Below, piece by piece: positions 5,712 to 7,707 of a DNA stretch of 7,707 nucleotides (its first letter is position 1; each line of letters begins with the position of its first letter). The DNA is taken from the NCBI GenBank assembly GCA_947628355.1, contig CANQZO010000091.1, positions 1 to 7,707 on the forward strand. Direction: 5' to 3'. Both the position numbers and the translations under genes were made by a program. This DNA comes from Candidatus Gastranaerophilales bacterium. GTDB taxonomy: Bacteria > Cyanobacteriota > Vampirovibrionia > Gastranaerophilales > Gastranaerophilaceae. The notes below the pieces were generated by a model, which ran no database searches, was not told the DNA's origin, and saw only the letters and a program-made list of their open reading frames with translations.

Positions 5712-6773
5712 TTAAAATGTAATATTTTTCCTATATCTTAATTTCCGGTCATCAAAGAAAAATGACTTATCAGCTTTTTCCGTTCCGTCGGGGAATTTTT
5801 TACAACCTATATCTAACCCATATAATTTCCCATTTTCAAAGAAAAATGATTTAGCAGCTTCTTCTGTGTCATTTACGTATTTTTTATCATCTTTAAGAAA
5901 TTGAGATAATTTTCCATTATCAAAGAAAAATCTTTTAGCGGATTTTTCTGTTCCGTCGGCTAACATTTTATCATCTTTAATAAATTGAGTTAATTTACCA
6001 TTATCAAATAAAAATATTTTAGCATATTCCAGTGTTCCGTCTGCTAATGTTTTATTATTTTTAAGAAATTGAATTAATTTCCCATCTTTATAGGCAAAGA
6101 TTTTAGCAGTCTCCAGTGTCCCGTCTGCAAAGTCTTTCACACCTGTATTAATTTGAGATAATTTCCCATTATCAAAGACAAACATTTTAGCAGTTTCCAA
6201 TGTTCCGTCTGCTAATTTTTTCAAACCTGTCAATATCTCTTTTATACTGTTATTTCTTAAGTATACAATGTCTTTTAATCCGTTTTCTTTATAAGTTTCA
6301 ATACTGTCAATAATAACTTCATTATTATTTAATGTAAAAAATGATTTTCTTTTTAAAATACCTTCCTTTAATTCTTCAAAAACTTTTTGACCGTCTTCTT
6401 CTTTTATTTTTTCGGGACTTGATTTTAATGCTTCTTTTATTTTTAAAGTAGTTTCTTTCACCAGTTTTTGCGCATCGGCAAAAATTGTACTTGCTTCTTC
6501 ACTTATTGCATCAGATTCCTTTAAAATATTCACAGCCTCATCTTGCAGCGCAATACTTTCTTGTAAAATCTTTTTTGGTATGGAAACTTTTTTATAGATT
6601 AACATACCTGCAATTCCGACAGCTGCCATACCTGCTAAGGTAAGAGCTATTTTCTTTTTGTCTCCTTTAAATGATACTTTGTTTACTTTATCTTTTTTAT
6701 TTTCTGCAGCTTGTATAATAGTTTTAACCTGTTTTACCTGTGGATTGGTAATATTATTATCGATATAACTCAT
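5712..6773 (-). CDS. membrane-anchored 28-residue-repeat protein, first tandem copy (353 aa)
   Basis: This is the paralogue of the 401-aa gene downstream and, by context, the parental locus, since the intact small ORF and glmS lie directly upstream. It has the NKVSFKG tag at 31-37, the hydrophobic anchor at 41-60 between lysine clusters, a charged helical stalk at about 62-165, and from residue 195 five exact 28-residue repeats plus a 19-residue terminal unit ending KNITF. Repeat consensus: AKxFxFDNGKLxQFxKDDKxLADGTxEx. There is one Cys in the repeat part (C324) and no catalytic motif. The family is unknown to me; a repetitive, anchored protein with a conserved stem and variable distal part would suit adhesion, envelope structure or cell-cell contact, but this is inference. 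The ribosome site AAGGAGG precedes the ATG by about 7 nt. The gene lies 84 bp after the small ORF and could be read from the glmS transcript as well as from its own leader. Confidence 0.85.
   Translation of the reverse strand: MSYIDNNITNPQVKQVKTIIQAAENKKDKVNKVSFKGDKKKIALTLAGMAAVGIAGMLIYKKVSIPKKILQESIALQDEAVNILKESDAISEEASTIFADAQKLVKETTLKIKEALKSSPEKIKEEDGQKVFEELKEGILKRKSFFTLNNNEVIIDSIETYKENGLKDIVYLRNNSIKEILTGLKKLADGTLETAKMFVFDNGKLSQINTGVKDFADGTLETAKIFAYKDGKLIQFLKNNKTLADGTLEYAKIFLFDNGKLTQFIKDDKMLADGTEKSAKRFFFDNGKLSQFLKDDKKYVNDTEEAAKSFFFENGKLYGLDIGCKKFPDGTEKADKSFFFDDRKLRYRKNITF
5715..6191 (-). repeat. coding repeat array, 84-bp units (five full plus one partial) in the 353-aa protein
   Basis: Units begin at residues 195, 223, 251, 279, 307 and 335 with a strict period of 28 residues. 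The best conserved parts are AK-x-F at the start, DNGKL or DGKL at 8-12, and ADGT near the end. The fifth unit replaces the QF-K segment by YGLDIG and the last lacks the Gly of GKL (DDRKL), so units decay toward the C-terminus. Confidence 0.88.
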
Positions 6774-6840
6774 AAATATCCTCCTTGGTTTTTAAAACTT
6801 GAAAAAATTTTTATTGCTATATTCTGCTATAAAGTAAACA
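6774..6840 (-). promoter_or_regulatory. conserved leader of the 353-aa repeat protein
   Basis: This is the counterpart of 5511-5580: GTTTACTTT, ATATAGCAATAAAAATTTTTTCAA, then AAGGAGG and ATATTT-ATG on the minus strand. It follows the stop of the small ORF (6858). No clear terminator separates it from glmS, so the gene may also be transcribed by read-through. Confidence 0.35.
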
Positions 6841-6857
6841 TATATTAAGTATTAGTA

Positions 6858-7016
6858 TTAAATTACAATTGCGATATTTAGCTTATAGTAATTTTTATCA
6901 CAATCAACTATTGCCCAGCTTAATACATCCAAGTTCAGATTTTTTAATTCGGTTTCAATATATTCACTTGTAAATTTTGGAGGGATTTTTATTGTAACTT
7001 CTTTTGTTGTTATCAT
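6858..7016 (-). CDS. small conserved-looking protein, 52 aa, translationally coupled to glmS
   Basis: The ATG at 7016-7014 shares its A with the last base of the glmS stop (TAATG), a typical coupling arrangement; GGTGG at the end of glmS could serve as a weak ribosome site. The protein starts MITTKEVTIKIPPKF, continues with a helix-like EYIETELKNLNLDVLSW and ends in a strand-like NYYKLNIAIVI. This gives a compact beta-alpha-beta pattern with no signal peptide, membrane segment or cysteine motif (one Cys at 39). I do not recognise a family. Support for it being real: coding-like composition up to its stop, overlap with glmS, and a second decayed copy at 5593-5693 that keeps similarity mostly in the reading frame. 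It might modulate GlmS or simply ride in the operon. Confidence 0.62.
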   Translation of the reverse strand: MITTKEVTIKIPPKFTSEYIETELKNLNLDVLSWAIVDCDKNYYKLNIAIVI

Positions 7017-7707
7017 TATTCCACCGTAACAGATTTAGCCAAGTTTCTGGGCTGGTCTACGTCTTTACCTAAAAATTCGGCTATATAATAAGCTAACAGT
7101 TGAAGCGGAATGCACGTTATTGCAGGCGATAATACCTCGCTTACATGCGGTATTCTTATTACATTATCAAATAAAGTATCTATTGCTTTATCGGTTGATG
7201 AAGTCAGTGCAATTAGTTTGGCATTTCGTGCTTTAGCTTCTTCGCTGTTTGATAATACCTTTTCATAAGTTATTCCGCCCGGAATTAATATTGCCAATAC
7301 AGGCATGGTTTCATCAAGCATTGCAATGGGACCGTGTTTTAACTCGCCTGCGGGATAGCCTGTTGCGTTAATGTAGCTGATTTCTTTCAGTTTTAATGCA
7401 CCCTCATAAGCCGAGGCAAGATTTACTCCGCGCGCTATATATATAAAATTCTTATAAGATGAAAATTTTCTTGCGCATTCTTGGATTGATGAAGTATTTG
7501 ATAATATTTCTTCAATCTTAGTCGGAAGCTGGATTAATTCGTGCTTAATGTTTTTAAGATATTCTTTATCCATTGAGCCTTTAATTTCTGCTAAATGGAT
7601 TGCAAGCAGATAAAAAGATATCAGCTGTGCGCTGTATGATTTAGTGGCGGCAACGCTGACTTCAATACCTGCATTAACGGGGATTAAGCTGTCAGCAAGT
7701 CTTGCCA
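7016..7707 (-). CDS. glmS: glutamine-fructose-6-phosphate aminotransferase (isomerizing), C-terminal part (5' end beyond window)
   Basis: The frame is open to the window edge and encodes the last 229 complete residues of GlmS, the enzyme that makes glucosamine 6-phosphate from fructose 6-phosphate and glutamine, the first step toward UDP-GlcNAc for peptidoglycan and surface glycans. What is seen is the second half of the sugar isomerase (double SIS) region: GIEVSVAATKSYSAQL near the edge, ALKLKEISYINA and GELKHGPIAMLDE in the middle (the Glu and His match catalytic residues of the isomerase site in E. coli GlmS), and the C-terminal tail DQPRNLAKSVTVE, whose Lys is the catalytic lysine of the family. 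The N-terminal glutaminase domain lies outside. The ATG at 7573 is internal (codon for Met in KGSMDKEY), not the start. The stop overlaps the next small ORF by one base. The missing 5' end means any upstream glmS ribozyme cannot be assessed. Confidence 0.97.
   Translation of the reverse strand, partial: ARLADSLIPVNAGIEVSVAATKSYSAQLISFYLLAIHLAEIKGSMDKEYLKNIKHELIQLPTKIEEILSNTSSIQECARKFSSYKNFIYIARGVNLASAYEGALKLKEISYINATGYPAGELKHGPIAMLDETMPVLAILIPGGITYEKVLSNSEEAKARNAKLIALTSSTDKAIDTLFDNVIRIPHVSEVLSPAITCIPLQLLAYYIAEFLGKDVDQPRNLAKSVTVE

Larger units (their letters stand above)
4281..6971 (-). repeat. tandem gene duplication: copy one 5712-6971, copy two 4281-5693
   Basis: The two repeat-protein genes lie head to tail and are alike beyond their coding regions. 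Upstream, both have the same ribosome site, the block TAGCAATAAAAATTTTTTC and the block TACTTAATATA, followed further up by an intact (copy one) or decayed (copy two) end of a small ORF. Downstream, both share AATATTACATTTT. The junction falls just after the stop of the 353-aa gene, at about 5694-5711. Copy two is longer because it has two more 84-bp units. Confidence 0.8.

Noticed and set aside
4308..6191. CRISPR array
   Set aside because: The 84-bp periodic units are degenerate, in frame and coding, with no identical short repeats separated by unique spacers.

Overview
This is a 7.7 kb, strongly AT-rich chromosomal window in which every supported gene lies on the minus strand. Read in the direction of transcription (high to low coordinate) the order is: the 3' end of glmS; a 52-codon small ORF overlapping the glmS stop; two tandem paralogous membrane-anchored repeat proteins (353 and 401 aa); rubrerythrin; a short-form GT35 alpha-glucan phosphorylase; 5-formyltetrahydrofolate cyclo-ligase; a 32-codon single-pass membrane ORF; and the first 300 residues of an EnvC-like coiled-coil M23 peptidase cut by the window edge. 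Both edge genes are truncated by the window, not broken.

The organism is probably an anaerobic or microaerophilic bacterium with a cell wall: it has rubrerythrin, storage-glucan metabolism, GlmS, and a secreted murein hydrolase or activator. The low GC, the EnvC-type protein and a VSFKG tag near the N-terminus of the two repeat proteins fit a gut-associated non-photosynthetic cyanobacterial lineage (Vampirovibrionia/Gastranaerophilales). That placement is from memory and is not proven here; a low-GC Firmicute cannot be excluded.

Region by region: 1-1080 is a cell-wall unit (small membrane ORF plus EnvC-like gene, 13 bp apart) with its own candidate sigma70-type promoter. 1099-3461 carries metabolic genes: the cyclo-ligase, a perfect 14-bp terminator hairpin, and the phosphorylase with a promoter candidate and a strong ribosome binding site. 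3519-4183 is rubrerythrin with a promoter candidate and a palindrome in its leader. 4202-6971 is the most unusual part, a tandem duplication of about 1.3-1.4 kb. Each copy has a conserved leader, a nearly constant N-terminal half (147/169 identical residues by my count) and a divergent C-terminal array of 28-residue repeats. A decayed piece of the small ORF that follows glmS sits in front of the second copy and shows how the duplication arose. 6858-7707 is the end of glmS with the intact small ORF.

The two strongest points for follow-up are: (1) the phosphorylase keeps almost all GT35 landmarks, but the residue aligned with the PLP-binding lysine is serine (Ser429); (2) the duplicated repeat proteins show a constant anchor, shuffled repeats and different repeat numbers, as in a diversifying surface or envelope protein family. 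The remaining genes look like ordinary housekeeping loci.
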